Source: Chrysopilus asiliformis (Eukaryota > Arthropoda > Insecta > Diptera > Rhagionidae). Taken from it: a stretch of 64,000 nt of DNA. Shown here one piece after another: positions 1 to 11,127 of the stretch (positions are counted from its first letter, which is position 1; each line of letters begins with the position of its first letter). The notes under the pieces were generated by a model, which was not told the DNA's origin, did no database searches, and saw nothing but the letters and a program-made list of their open reading frames with translations. Both the position numbers and the translations under genes were made by a program. Location: assembly GCA_964034945.1 (NCBI GenBank), contig OZ035963.1:61911182-61975181 (forward strand). The letters run 5' to 3'.

Positions 1-268
1 TGTGAACGTTCGCGTCAGTCGGGTCAGTCGTATCGCATCAGAACAGAATCTTATTTTATTTTTTGAACTTAATGCAACAATAATGCATAAACACGCTCTG
101 TCTTGATTATCCACCCGCATTTTTTTAAAATCTGCAATCAAAATGAATTAAAAATTTTCACAAAAAACTGTCAGTCCCAACTGATAGATGTGAACGCTTA
201 ATTAGACGTACAAAACTTATTGAAAACTGACGCGTACCGTAACAGTTGCGACTGATGGAAAACTGATA

Positions 269-1561
269 ACACATGGATCAATAAGTCCCGAGACTAACAA
301 TGAAAACAACATTTTTTTTGCCATATTTTTTTTTATTCATCAATATAATCACCTTTTAGGGTGATACAATCGTTCCAACGCTTTTCCAATTTTTCAATAC
401 CATGTTTATAAAAAAAATTATCTTTCGCTTCAAAATAAGCTTCAGTTTCAGCGATGACCTCCTCATTTGAGCCAAATCTTTTTCCCTGGAGCATTTTTTT
501 AAGATCAGCAAAGAGCCAGTAGTCACTGGGGGCTAAATCTGGCGAGTATGGGGGGTGGGGAAGCAGATGAAAGCCCAATTCGTTCAATTTTGCCATTGTT
601 TTCATCGACTTGTGGCAGGGTGCATTGTCTTGGTGAAAAAGGATTTTTTTTCTCTGCATGTGCGGTCGTTTTTTTGCGATTTCCTCCTTCAAACGCACCA
701 GCAAGTCAATATAATAATCACTGTTGATCGATTTACCTTTTTCGAGGTAGTCAATGAAAATCACGCCATGCGTATCCCAAAAAACTGACGCCATGACTTT
801 GCCAGCTGACTGCTGCGTTTTCGGACGCTTCGGATGGCTTTCGCCAGCTGTGCGGCACTCAGATGACTGCCGCTTCGACTCTGGAGTGTAGTGATGTATC
901 CATGTTTCGTCCATGGACACGTAACGACGCAAGAAATCTTTTTTATTGCGAGTAAATAGCGATAAACAGCTTTCTGAATCATCGACTCGTTGTTGTTTTT
1001 GTTCCATCGAAAGCAATCGCGGCACCCACTTGGAAAAAACCTTTTTCATGCTCAATTTTTCATGAAGGATAGTAAATGCACTTCCATATGATATCTGTGT
1101 TATCTCAGCAATCTCACGGAGCTTCACTTTACGATCTTTCATTATAATTTTTGTCACTTCACTCACATTTTCCGGTGTAACGGCTTCCACAGGTCTACCC
1201 GAGCGTTCCGCGTCATTTGTGTCGGTACGACCACGTTTAAACTCGGCAAACCACCGACAAATCGTTGCTTTTGATGGACAAGAGTCCGGGTAACATTTTT
1301 CAATCCATTGTTTCGCTTGCACGGTGTTTTTACCCATTAAAAAACAAGGTTTTATCAGAACACGAAACTCGGTTTTTTCCATTTTTTAAACAAACTACAA
1401 AACGACTTTACTCCAACCTCGATAACTCAGCTGTTTCTGGTCCGATCGACTTAAAATTTTGACACGTTTCAAGCAAAGGTTAGTACTCTAGAAAGACGTG
1501 GTTACTGGTTTACTACGAGCGTCATCTCTGGGTTAGTCTCGGGACTTATTGATCCATGTGT
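269..1561 (-). mobile_element. Full-length mariner transposon (irritans-type), copy A
   Basis: A complete 1293-bp mariner. The two ends are perfect 30-bp terminal inverted repeats starting ACACATGGATCAATAAGTCC, and the element is flanked by TA at 267-268 and 1562-1563, the expected mariner target duplication. One intact transposase gene lies on the minus strand with a 179-bp leader. Copy B at 38774-40066 has exactly the same length, is in the opposite orientation and differs at only a handful of bases, so both inserted recently. Seen directly: ends, TA flanks, open frame. Whether it still moves is unknown. Confidence 0.96.
333..1382 (-). CDS. Mariner transposase, 349 aa (copy A)
   Basis: Cut-and-paste DDD transposase of the Tc1/mariner superfamily. 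It binds the element ends and moves the element into TA sites in nuclear DNA. The length of 349 aa is normal for the family, and its sequence resembles irritans-subfamily transposases such as Himar1. Residues 1-120 hold the paired helix-turn-helix DNA-binding region, followed by the linker motif WVPRL (119-123). The catalytic triad is complete: Asp158 in MDETW, Asp252 in HQDNAPCH and Asp287 in PSDYW, with 34 residues between the last two (DD34D). Compared with copy B it has Pro for His at 12, Cys for Trp at 176 and His for Arg at 183. The Trp lies in a stretch well conserved in relatives, so copy A may be the weaker of the two. The reading frame is intact from ATG to stop. Confidence 0.95.
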   Translation of the reverse strand: MEKTEFRVLIKPCFLMGKNTVQAKQWIEKCYPDSCPSKATICRWFAEFKRGRTDTNDAERSGRPVEAVTPENVSEVTKIIMKDRKVKLREIAEITQISYGSAFTILHEKLSMKKVFSKWVPRLLSMEQKQQRVDDSESCLSLFTRNKKDFLRRYVSMDETWIHHYTPESKRQSSECRTAGESHPKRPKTQQSAGKVMASVFWDTHGVIFIDYLEKGKSINSDYYIDLLVRLKEEIAKKRPHMQRKKILFHQDNAPCHKSMKTMAKLNELGFHLLPHPPYSPDLAPSDYWLFADLKKMLQGKRFGSNEEVIAETEAYFEAKDNFFYKHGIEKLEKRWNDCITLKGDYIDE

Positions 1562-1563
1562 TA

Positions 1564-2520
1564 GATGTGGCCTCTACTTCAGACTTTTTAAACTTTTGTA
1601 ATTTTTCAGAGAAAATATTTCTCCAGAATTTAAAAATTTATCAAAATGTCATACAAAGAGCTAACTTACTGAAACAGACCACAGTCAAAAATCAATGCCA
1701 GTAAAAATAAATCATACAATTGTATGTATTTCACGAGTCCTGTGTATTCTGTATACCAAAAGAGGATAAATTTGTCCCACCCGGTTCGATTTTTCCAATT
1801 GCTTACTTTCACTGTAATTTACTGGTGTCGATTGGGTGTTTTTTTTTAAAATTGAAAATCGATTTAATTTCCAATGCAGTTTTCAAAGTCAAAGTCAATA
1901 CTTTATGACAAACCGAAGCGGTGGCAGTGAGACGCAGCGGAATCGATGAGACAAACATATTAAGGGCATGTTTTGCGGACGGGTCTCCTGCTGTGCTCGA
2001 TATAAAATGGTCCTTGAAGGAGATTTTTTCATCCATTTTATTTTTTTGTATTTATTTAATGTCCTCTGATGAATGTCGATTTGTTTTCTGTATTTCGCTG
2101 TTCATAAAAAATGACAATTCAGAGTTTTTCGATGAGTTACTGAAGAAGTCAAGAATATAAACACCACCCTATCAATATGTCAGTGTCCTGGACATGCACT
2201 ATACATTTTTTTCGTTTTAAAATCGGAAAAAAGGATATGTCCCTTAACCCCATCATTTGTTGCAGATACGCAATAAAATGCACATTAGAAATGTATAGAA
2301 AAAAAAATGGTGCAATGCTTTTGAATGTGACAAATTTACTGTGACGGTTTTTAGCACATAAATTTAAAGTCAATATAAAAAATTGCTTTTGAACTCAATC
2401 ACCTACCCGTATCGTAATTTCATCGGTTATAAAAGCATTACTCGAATAAATTGTCAATTTAAAAATTTGAATTAAAGTTGATATAGCATGAATTTTGTTG
2501 TGATCAACACAATTTCGAGA
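1564..2520. other. Intergenic, no gene seen
   Basis: AT-rich sequence right of mariner copy A. Short open frames (for example 1921-2160 on the plus strand) show no recognisable domain and no splice context. I see no RNA gene or clear repeat here. Confidence 0.5.
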
Positions 2521-2603
2521 ATTGCAAACCATTCCATCGTTTTATAGCATTTATAAGGTCGGAAAACCTTATAAATATTGTAAAGCGATGGAATGGTTTG
2601 CAG
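2521..2603. repeat. Long imperfect hairpin
   Basis: Two arms of about 39 nt pair with roughly six mismatches. Both contain the word GCAAACCATTCCATCG or its complement and an inner ATTTATAAGGT/ACCTTATAAAT. The words resemble the ACCTTACAAATGTTGCAA repeat family found nearby and at 59.4-60.3 kb, so this is probably an inverted pair of that repeat rather than an RNA gene. Confidence 0.6.
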
Positions 2604-2624
2604 TATATGAAAAACTGTAGAGAA

Positions 2625-3060
2625 CATTGCTATGAAACCCTGAATTTGAAGAGGCCAGGGCTTAATTTTAAGGTTTATGCTGGATATGGATCGTAAAACC
2701 TTACAAATATCGGAATTTTGTGCATGGTAAACCTGTACGTGCGCCAGAAGAAAAAAACTCCCAGGAAAAAAAAACCTGCCAGGGGAATTTTTTTGTGAAA
2801 TTGTATTTTGAGGTAGGCTACATGGTTTTTAAAAATCATTCTGTTGTTAGTTTTCAATACCCTACAAATGTTGCAATGCCATTGACTGATTCATGATAGG
2901 CATTTCTTTAAATATGTCACCCCTTCAAGGGGTTGGGGGGGACGGGGGTCTGCGTTACTCGCGATTCTTTAAAAAAGACTTATGCTGTTGACGGGTTGCA
3001 ATACTTTACAAATGTCTCAAATGTCAACCGTATTTCATAGTACATGCAAAATCGTGAGGG
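2625..3060 (+). repeat. Degenerate dispersed repeat (ACAAATGTTGCAAT family)
   Basis: Several decayed units carry a core like GGTTGCAA-ACCTTACAAATGTTGCAAT, at about 2695, 2860 and 2990, with a G-rich stretch near 2925-2950. The same core and neighbouring words recur at 55.06-55.98 kb in reverse and at 58.96-60.38 kb. No coding capacity is visible. The parent element is not recognised. Confidence 0.55.
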
Positions 3061-6000
3061 ATCAGATAAAAGGTAAGATGCCTTTGGGTAGCAAGAAAAA
3101 TTGTCGGAAATACTAAGAATACAGCAGATCGGGGGACGTTTTGTTGTATAAGAAGGAATGGGAAATTTCCTTACTCCGCAAAATTCCCATTGTAACCAAA
3201 AATTACAGAAAATTTTGAAATTGTGGAGTGTTAAAAAATTCCACTCTCCAAATCAAATCGATTTCCATTTGAATTCTTCCAAACAAGGTCAAAACATGCA
3301 TTTATCTTTAAATTAAAGCAATTTCCCCCTTAGGACATCCACTCAATAAACTTAGATAAAATTAATGTCCTTTCTCTATCACATTTGAATACCAATATCT
3401 CTCGAGCTGTCCACCCTATACTCCTTTTCCATTCTGCAAACCATTACACAATGCCACTCTAAATAGCCTCTGTCTACAACTTTCAAAACTAAGCATAATC
3501 CTTAGAAACTACCATTCCATTTCATAGCAAAAAGATAACAAAGAAAGAAAAAACCAACCCTCCCGCCCCCACAAACAAAACTACAGAGACAGCTTTTTCG
3601 TAATGTCCGTCCATTTCAGCATTTCGAGCTGAAACTACATTAGGACAAACCGACCCTCTTCTATCTAAATGGACTTCCATTTCGTACTCATTCCACCCTC
3701 ACGCGGACCTTCCTATCTAATCCGCCATGTTTCCTCCGCATATACGACGAATACGTAGTTAGCCACTGACTATCACAAAATTACCATCAACCACCCGCCC
3801 CGCCTTCTTCGACCCTACAGATCGTAGACTACCTACCACTACGTTTGCATGGACAAACATACAAAATTTTAACGAGCAACCATTTTCCGAAAGACAAACA
3901 TAAAAAAAGGATACGAAAGGACTATAAGAGCCATCAACGAGCAAGCGACTCGTGACTGACCCTAACCCAGAATTTTATTCCATTTTCCTATACAGCATGA
4001 CATACAGACAAACACTAAACCCACTCATATAAAATGTCCACCCTCCCTGTTATCCTTGTATATCCTTGTCGATGCCATTTCGATTCGATTCTGTATACGT
4101 ACGGAAAAATGGAACGAGTCTTTGTCCATTCGAATGTCCTGAAAATCACCCCCGCCCCCTTCCGAACAGGACAGCTTACGATATATATTTGAAAGGACAT
4201 GAAAACGATGCGTCCGTCCTGCTATCGAAAGTCAGAGGTGTAGCAATCGCCGCATACTAAAATCTTGAAAAAGGGGGCGGAGGATGGGAACCGAAATTTT
4301 GCAGGCAAAAAACAGTAGCAGGATGGCCACAAAATTCTAAAATACAAACTTTTGTCGTTTTACAGTTTCATGGAAAAAGGACGAAACTCAGCAACAATAT
4401 AACGACCATCAGAATACAGGATCAAGTGCAGTTTGGGGAAATGGGGTCGTAGGGATGTTCACAAATAGCAACAACAAAAAACTCCTGACTTACAGACACA
4501 CAAACCTTACGATGTCCAAGTCGACAGGACGAACGGAGATCCAATACACAAACCTACATGCATGTTTACGTTTATACCCCAGAGCTAGGCATAAAGTTGA
4601 AATAATTTTATTTGTCCTTTTTCCATTTTCCTTTTGGTTTTTCGTTTTGCATTCGGTTTTTTTTTTCTTTTTATTTTTGATCCTGGTTAGTCTCATAGCA
4701 ACTTGGCAAAGGATATTCTGTTTACGTATGTTGAATATTTGTGACTGTATGGATGGTACGTCTGACCGAACAGCCAACATATTCTGTCCGTATATGAAAC
4801 TCAAAAGGACTCTTCAGCTACATGCAAACTTTACTCAAATTGACCTCGTCCGTACGTACTCTTGGGCAATGCCAACCACTACTTATTGCAATTCACCTTA
4901 TCTGGCCACAAAGAAAACCCCCAAGACATCCCATTTGCAAAATTCTAGCAATCGTCTAGAGAGTACGACTGCAAAACCTGAATATCTGCTGGAAGTTTGT
5001 CTCCGCATGCTTCAAATTCTAGCAATCGCCTCGTTCTGCTAAATCTGACTCCTCTCTGTCCTGTCCGTTGTTAGGTGACCGTCGTCCTGTGAGCATATCC
5101 TGCTGTCTGCTAGATTTGTGTGTAAGAAAACTTGCATTGTTAATTCTGTGGCTCCATAAGTTTGTGAGGAAAAGTTTTCCTTTGTTACTTTGGTTTTCCT
5201 GCTGCAATTCTCGTCCTTGTTCGCGTCGATGGTGGGAAACTTCTGATCAGCCGAGCTAGAGTTTCGCAGGAAATTGTTTAAATCGAGTTTGAAGCGGTGG
5301 AAAAGGGGGGCAAAGGGGAGAGAGAGTAAACTTTTAGATATTCGCTGTCAGCTCTTGCAAATTTGGAGTTTGAATTGGACTTCCGAAGTCGAATTTAACC
5401 ATTTTTCGTCTACCAAATTAGGAAAAAAGTGATAAATAAATTTTGATTTAGTTTTTCGTTCATTGCACAGTTTTTCATTTTTTTACAGTAATTATTGAAC
5501 GACAGAACTACAGGCACGCTGGAATTCGCGTGAGCTTCAGGTTGTATAAAAATATCCGAGTTTTTTTTTAATCAAAAATTTTAATTTTTTCTACTAATTT
5601 TTTTATTTTACCTTTTTCTAATTTTATCAGGAATCTGAACAGAGATCGGCCAAATTTATATTAAATTATCTCTTAGTTTGAGAAACCGACTTTTAAATTG
5701 ATATTTTTTATCAGGAAAATATAAAAAGTTTTAATACCTTAAAGCACAATTTTGTTGATATTATCGCTCTCCCACTTGACATCGTCAGGGGTTTTCTCAC
5801 TAATTTTATTCACAATAGCCACTAATCAGATAAGAAACAACAAACTGATCATCCACTCAATAGCCTTTAGACAGTAGTCAGACTACTTTACTTCTCCACA
5901 AGTTAAACACTTCAACCGTCACTTCAGACGAAATAAGCAAGGACTAATACCCGCCTTTTCAACGTGCCTGACGCTCCTGATCGCGATAAGGTAACACTGA

Positions 6001-7417
6001 TCGAATGATCTCCAACGAAATCCCGCAGACCTAAATTTGGAACAAAATTTTGTACATCACGGAGTTTTCCTATCCGCATTCGATCCGCACCGAAGGGGTT
6101 AAATTTGGTAAATTTTAAATTGAAGTTCTCTTAATTTATTTATTTTTTTGCTATTCATTGGAACAAAGATCCCCTATAATGCGAAAAATGCTTGTGCATC
6201 GGTGCCTAGTCACGCAATAACCCTTTTTTCCATTGACATCCCCAGTAGCAGAGTCCTTCGTTATTCCCTGTATATCCAAGTGCAGTAAGAAGTTTTTTTT
6301 TTTAAAAACGATGAGATCGCGATTTGAATCGGGATTGGGACAGGCCGACGCGGGAATTAGATGAGGTGAATAGTATCGTCTTTCCAGGTAGAAAATATTC
6401 AACTCATTTTTCAATTGACCTGGACCTCTTTTTTACCTGCCAAACGAATTGTGTGTATGTTGACTGTCATTTGAAAGGTAGGTACGCGATCCCAAGATGA
6501 CAACCCCTTCAGTAGTTTGACGATTTTTTTTTTTATTTTTTTTTTTCCAAAATGTTTTTATTACGTGCTACAGGCAGTTTTATTCCATTTTCCATATGGT
6601 ACACATTCGTCAGCAGCATACAAAAAGGAAGTCAAATTATTATTAAAAAAAAAAACTTTGAGGATTTCAAAAAGTTTTGTCGTCTGTATGCCGTTTTGAC
6701 GATGCGACGCGACTGTTTCCGAACAACCTCTACTTCAAAATTTACCAATTGTATTGTAAGAAATTTAAAAAGGATGTTCAAAACATATAAAAGAATTAAT
6801 GAAAGGATTTGAGAAATTCGAGGGCGGTTTATTTTTGTCAATTTGACGCTGAGTTGAATAACCACAGGTAAAATTGTGGGAAATTGAAAAAAAAATCTAA
6901 AAAGGAAAGAATTCGAAATTGACAAGTTTTTCGCTTTTGGTGGATTTATTGAAAACGATTGGATTGAAAAATGCATATAAATCTCACAAATACATTAAAA
7001 TTTGTTAGACCGGATCTTAATCCAGAACTTTTTCAACTTTGGATGACGAAAAATGTTTTAAATGCAGTTTTAGATAACATTTATATACTGACATTGAAAT
7101 TCAGTTTCCAAATAAAGTTTTATTTTAAAAATAGTGGGAAAAACCCGTCAGTTTTTCAGAAAAACATATTTTTTTCAGATCCAAACAACATAATAGGATG
7201 TAAAGTAGATACTGTGATCACAAAGTCAAGGAATTGGTGCGAATTTGCGGTAGAACGTTGACTTTGCTTCCGTTTCTGTTACTTGAGTTGAATTCGATTT
7301 CAAATATTTTTTCCACACATCACATTTCAATTGAAGATTTGGACTATTCTTAAATTCGCTTGAATTTGACTTGGCTTTAATTGGGATTTTTTCAGAATTT
7401 AACTCATAGATGTAATA
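3061..7417. other. Long intergenic stretch, no supported gene
   Basis: No convincing gene. The part from about 3.5 to 5.3 kb is more complex and less AT-rich than its surroundings. It holds a 195-codon open frame (4455-5042) that is translated poly-T and random sequence with no domain. Poly-T runs occur near 6295 and 6525. The remainder is simple AT-rich DNA. Confidence 0.5.
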
Positions 7418-7560
7418 CAGTGATACCTATCTAAGCCGGGTCCCGATAAGGGACGAATATTTTTGAAACTCCCGTAAGTTTGTTTTTCACACCAAATCCC
7501 TTGAATTAAGCCGAAACATCTGTATGCTGGACAACGGAGTTTTAGAATCATTAACATACG
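7418..7560 (+). mobile_element. Possible pogo-like transposon end (remnant)
   Basis: The sequence after TA at 7416-7417 begins CAGTGATACCTATCTAAGCC. This resembles the CAGTG-ACCTC-type terminal repeats of pogo/Tigger elements. No matching right end or transposase is visible, so this is at most a remnant. Low confidence. Confidence 0.3.
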
Positions 7561-7613
7561 ATATTTCTGTATTTTTTGGTCGCAATTGCACAGTGGTTCA
7601 AAACACTTTTAGC

Positions 7614-7718
7614 CTTCTTAACCCTTTCACGCCCTACTTTTCTCAAAAATTTTTTCTTTTATCCTTAGTCAAAATTTTTTCTTTCATCCTTCTTAGCCCT
7701 TTCACGCCCGACTTTTCT
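7614..7718. repeat. Short direct duplication, 75-bp period
   Basis: A 30-nt segment containing CCCTTTCACGCCC at 7614-7643 is repeated with few changes at 7689-7718, with a partly duplicated T-rich spacer between. Confidence 0.7.
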
Positions 7719-9853
7719 CTGCTGTCAGAGCTGAGTACTTTACCTACTGAGCCATTCTGCCACTTGGTATTCTGGAGTCCGTCGCAGTTATAGATTTTAA
7801 AACAGAAATATTCCTGGGAAAAGAAAACTTAAACAAAATTTTCTTTCCACCAAAACAAACTTCATTTTTACCCACGATTTTCTCAAAATTCAAGATTCCA
7901 ATTCCCCTTTAGCAAAGAATCTTCTCAATATCTTTTCATTACAATCAAATAAATCCATTATCATTTTCAAATTGTCATTTTTATTGTCAACTATTTTGTC
8001 AACTGTCTCTGATCAATGTAAATAAAATAATAAATAATATACCCCTCCATTGTGACGCCCTATCAGTTTCATGTGTTATTTTTTCCAAAATTTTGGAAAC
8101 GACACCAAAGTTTTTCTAGGGTTTTTGACTTTTTCCCGTGTGGACTTTTTTTTCCTTTTTGTTACCAATTATCCGATTTATGGTTTACTTTGACACAGCG
8201 ATCTCTTAACCTTCTTCATGAGGAGTTTTTCATCCCTTTTTCCCTTTTTTTTTTGTGCAAAACGGTAAAATCGGATTTGGGGTTAAAGTCATTATACGCA
8301 CTTAGGTCTAGGATAACAGCCGCTTGTTGCTTTTCGTTCATGTGAAGAAGGATAATAATCAAGGATGATGCTTTGACTGAATGCATTGTGCGTAAGAGCG
8401 CTAATCAAATGTGTGTGTTTTGTGTTTTTGGGAAAGTCAAGTGGAATTCCGTGGGAAAATTTTATCGCGATTTTTTTTCTGGAGAATAAAAAGAATATCG
8501 TGATTGGTTTTCGAAAAATTGCAATAAACTGGGAAATTTCTAATTCATTTGCGTGAAATGCGCTTCTAATACGAATTTCCACATGATAGAAAATTGAGGG
8601 CTGTATTTTTTCTAAACAAATTCTACTGGTTGTCCTTATCTGGACCAACCAGACAACCCAAGGACATCAATCAAGTACTTAACGCGACTGACTATATTTT
8701 TTTCTCCTCATTTTTTCAACTCTATATCCATGGCGAGGTGCATTTTTTCTTAGTCCTTTTACTCAGTCGCTATGTCTTCGGTACAGTTACGTATACTGCT
8801 GTTATCCGTCAAGCCAATTCATAGCAAATATTTTTTATGGTAACCACCCTCTAGCATATTACGATACACAGTGACAAACAAACACATAAAAGCGCCAACA
8901 ATTGGCTTAAATATAGCGGAGACTACTCCCTAACCACCGTTAAAAGCATTCCCTTAACGTTCCACAGTGCTGCTCTATAGTAACACAACAACACCAATGC
9001 AAATATGGAGCAAAACATTGAGAAAAACTGAAAATTTGTATGTAAAATATATTCCTTATGCGATCTATTCCAGGGACTTTGTCATCTGTGAAATGCTCTC
9101 CATGTCAAATAAAATTTTTTTTCTGGTCATTAACCTTTATTGGTTATTGGATGTTGAATATCCGCCGAAAAAAAGGTTTTCTCGCCGTATCCCTGGGACT
9201 TCTGATACTACGAGGGAAACCCTATATATTGGTATCTGCAGTGAACACACATGACTCTCGTTAAGACAGCTCATAAATCCTAATTCATGAGCAGATATGT
9301 GTGACCATTAGCTGGCGGAGTGTAGATAGTCTAAAACAAATGGTGAACACTATATTTTTTCTCTATATCATAATCAAATCACGCATCGACAATTCTGTGT
9401 GATAATCGGAAAATGAGTGAATTTTCCCAAATATGAATAACGTCCAGTGACCTGAAACTTTTGATGATTTTCTGTGCAACGAACCGAGTTGTTTCGGTAA
9501 ATCATAGTAAAATGGTGAAAACATTGCGATATTTTTGTTTGTAAACTAATCTATTTAGAAAAGAACATCACAGGATTTTATATAATTTTTTATTGCGTAA
9601 AACAATTTTAGAGCATAAAGATTTTTAGAAAAAAACACTCCATTACATTTCCCCATTTCCTCCATTAGAATTTTGTATTAAAATATCTGATGTGAACAGC
9701 AAATGAATATTTAAAGTTTCGGGAAGAAATTTGAAGTTATAAAAAGTTTGCAATATTTAAAGTTTCGTAAAAAATATATAAAAAATAATATTTTTAATTT
9801 CAAATATCCCAAGAACTTTTGGAGATACGGAAGAATCGCTGCTGCACAAAATA
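7719..9853. other. Intergenic, no gene seen
   Basis: AT-rich DNA with many T runs. No open frame with a recognisable domain, no splice-compatible exon and no RNA gene found. A minus-strand A-box-like word near 7741-7770 is discussed among the rejected items. Confidence 0.5.
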
Positions 9854-10408
9854 TCTTTCAATAAGGACATAACAATTTTGTATTTAAATAAAACACAGAA
9901 TAATTGAGATATCGGGCTGAAATTTATTCCAGGTGTAGTGGACATGTTACATTTAAGTATGAAATTCAATGTTGTTCATAAGGCCCCCGCCAGCACGTTT
10001 ACACTGATTGATTCTTTGGAGCCAATTTTCCACCACACTTCCACACATATCGGCCGGAACGTTGGCAATTTCGCGTTCGATATTGTTCGTTATTGTTCCA
10101 CTAACGTTGTTGGCTTGTTGGCATAAACCAACGACTTAACATAACTCCATAAAAAGAAATCAAACAGCCTTAAATCGCATGAGCGAGGTGGCCATTCGAC
10201 CGGACCATTTCTCGAGATTACACGATTGCGACCACCGACTCAGAATTTCAACAGTAAGTTTTAATAATTTCCAAACGTTGCTCGTTCGTGAACTTCACCA
10301 TGATAAAAATGTAAACCTGACTCACGTTTAAGCATTGCCAGATCATAAAAAAAAGTTTTGGGGTGCGTTTTTGTTAAAATACAAAATTGTTATGTCCTTG
10401 TTGAAAGA
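9854..10408 (-). mobile_element. Internally deleted Tc1/IS630-type transposon relic
   Basis: A word including AAGGACATAACAATTTTGTA near 9854-9890 recurs inverted at 10377-10408, giving terminal inverted repeats of at least about 30 bp. Between them lies a minus-strand transposase remnant with both the start and the end of the protein but no middle (9953-10301). Such internally deleted copies are normally non-autonomous and depend on a full-length relative. Outer borders are uncertain because the inverted similarity fades gradually. Confidence 0.65.
9953..10301 (-). pseudogene. Transposase remnant (IS630/Tc1-like), N- and C-terminal pieces
   Basis: Read on the minus strand, the ATG at 10301 opens a peptide starting MVKFTNEQRLEIIKTYC. 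It is followed by a stop and then NSESVVAIV, typical of the N-terminal helix-turn-helix of a widespread insect transposase family. The frame then jumps to a C-terminal region with NGPVEWPPRSCDL, LFDFFLWSYVKSLVYANKP and, after a frameshift, ADMCGSVVENWLQRINQCKR, ending GGGLMNNIEFHT and a stop at 9953. PPRSCDL-FDFFLW is the part around the last catalytic acidic residue. The central catalytic region is missing. Identification rests on family knowledge and several adjoining motifs, and the gene is clearly dead. Confidence 0.75.
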
Positions 10409-10695
10409 CCCTTTACAAGTAATTATATTTTCGTTAGTAGCTATTTGTTTCATTGATGTTTTCTCTAAAGCGCATAGTTTTCGAGAAAATTAACGTTACA
10501 CAATTCTTTTTCATTTTTTTAAAAAAAGGTTTGTGAGGATCCCGTTATAGCTCCTGCGGCGCACATTTTTTTAAATTCATTTTCCTTTCAATGCAGAAAA
10601 AAAAACTTTATTTGGATGAAAAATCAAGTTTTTTTCTGTATAATGTTTGTTGTTTCGTTGGTGGTCCATTTCAGCCAGTCTTCCAACCTCCATCT

Positions 10696-10711
10696 CCCCC
10701 CCCCCCCCCCC
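10696..10711. repeat. Poly-C tract (16 C)
   Basis: Uninterrupted run of 16 C. Similar C or G runs occur near 35383, 55140 and 56430. Length in the assembly may be unreliable. Confidence 0.9.
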
Positions 10712-10829
10712 TTACTGATCTGGTTTCGAATTCAATCAAAAAAATAAAATTGGGACCCTACCCTTACATGACCCTCCGTCTCGAATTTTGAAATGCTAAC
10801 ACCAGACCCATAATCAACGACCTCGTAAA

Positions 10830-11061
10830 CCAGCGTGTGACACTTTTCAGCCTTCGAACTGCCAGGATTTTAATCAATGTTTTAGTAAAACTAAACCTAC
10901 TGTTAATCCCGCTTTACCCACTTAGGGGTGAAATTTCGAAAAACACCGCCTTGGTGGGCTCCAATGTCATGGGGGAACAGATTGTGGTAGTCGACCATAT
11001 TTATGTTTTTCCATCATTATTGTAAAAATTTCATGTTTCTAGCTCAATCGGGATATCCACT
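10830..11061 (+). repeat. Dispersed repeat relic (ACTTAGGGGTGAAATTTCG type)
   Basis: The words CCCACTTAGGGGTGAAATTT, then a TGGTGGGCTCCAATGTCAT-like segment and TTTCATGTTTCTAGCTCAAT, follow the order of a dispersed repeat I recall from many arthropod genomes. The copy is diverged and has no open frame. The class is not certain. Confidence 0.4.
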
Positions 11062-11127
11062 TGTGATCACGAAACTAATAACAAGATTTTGATATGTGAT
11101 CACGAAACTAATAACAAGATTTTGAAA
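11062..11127. repeat. Tandem duplication, 33 bp x 2
   Basis: A 33-bp unit beginning TGTGATCACGAAACTAATAA occurs twice head to tail with one or two differences, so the duplication is recent. It contains the palindrome TGATCA. Confidence 0.9.

Noticed and set aside
761..982. Alternative-frame peptide inside the mariners (also 39353-39574)
   Set aside because: Out-of-frame shadow of the transposase; preserved only because the two copies are nearly identical.
4455..5042. 195-codon plus-strand open frame
   Set aside because: No domain, a poly-Phe/Leu stretch from T runs, an overlapping antisense frame of similar quality, and no splice or promoter context. Probably chance.
7714..7770. tRNA or SINE head on the minus strand (TGGCTCAGTAGGTA word)
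   Set aside because: It resembles an A box, but I could not find a B box or fold an acceptor stem, and no further copies were seen in the window.
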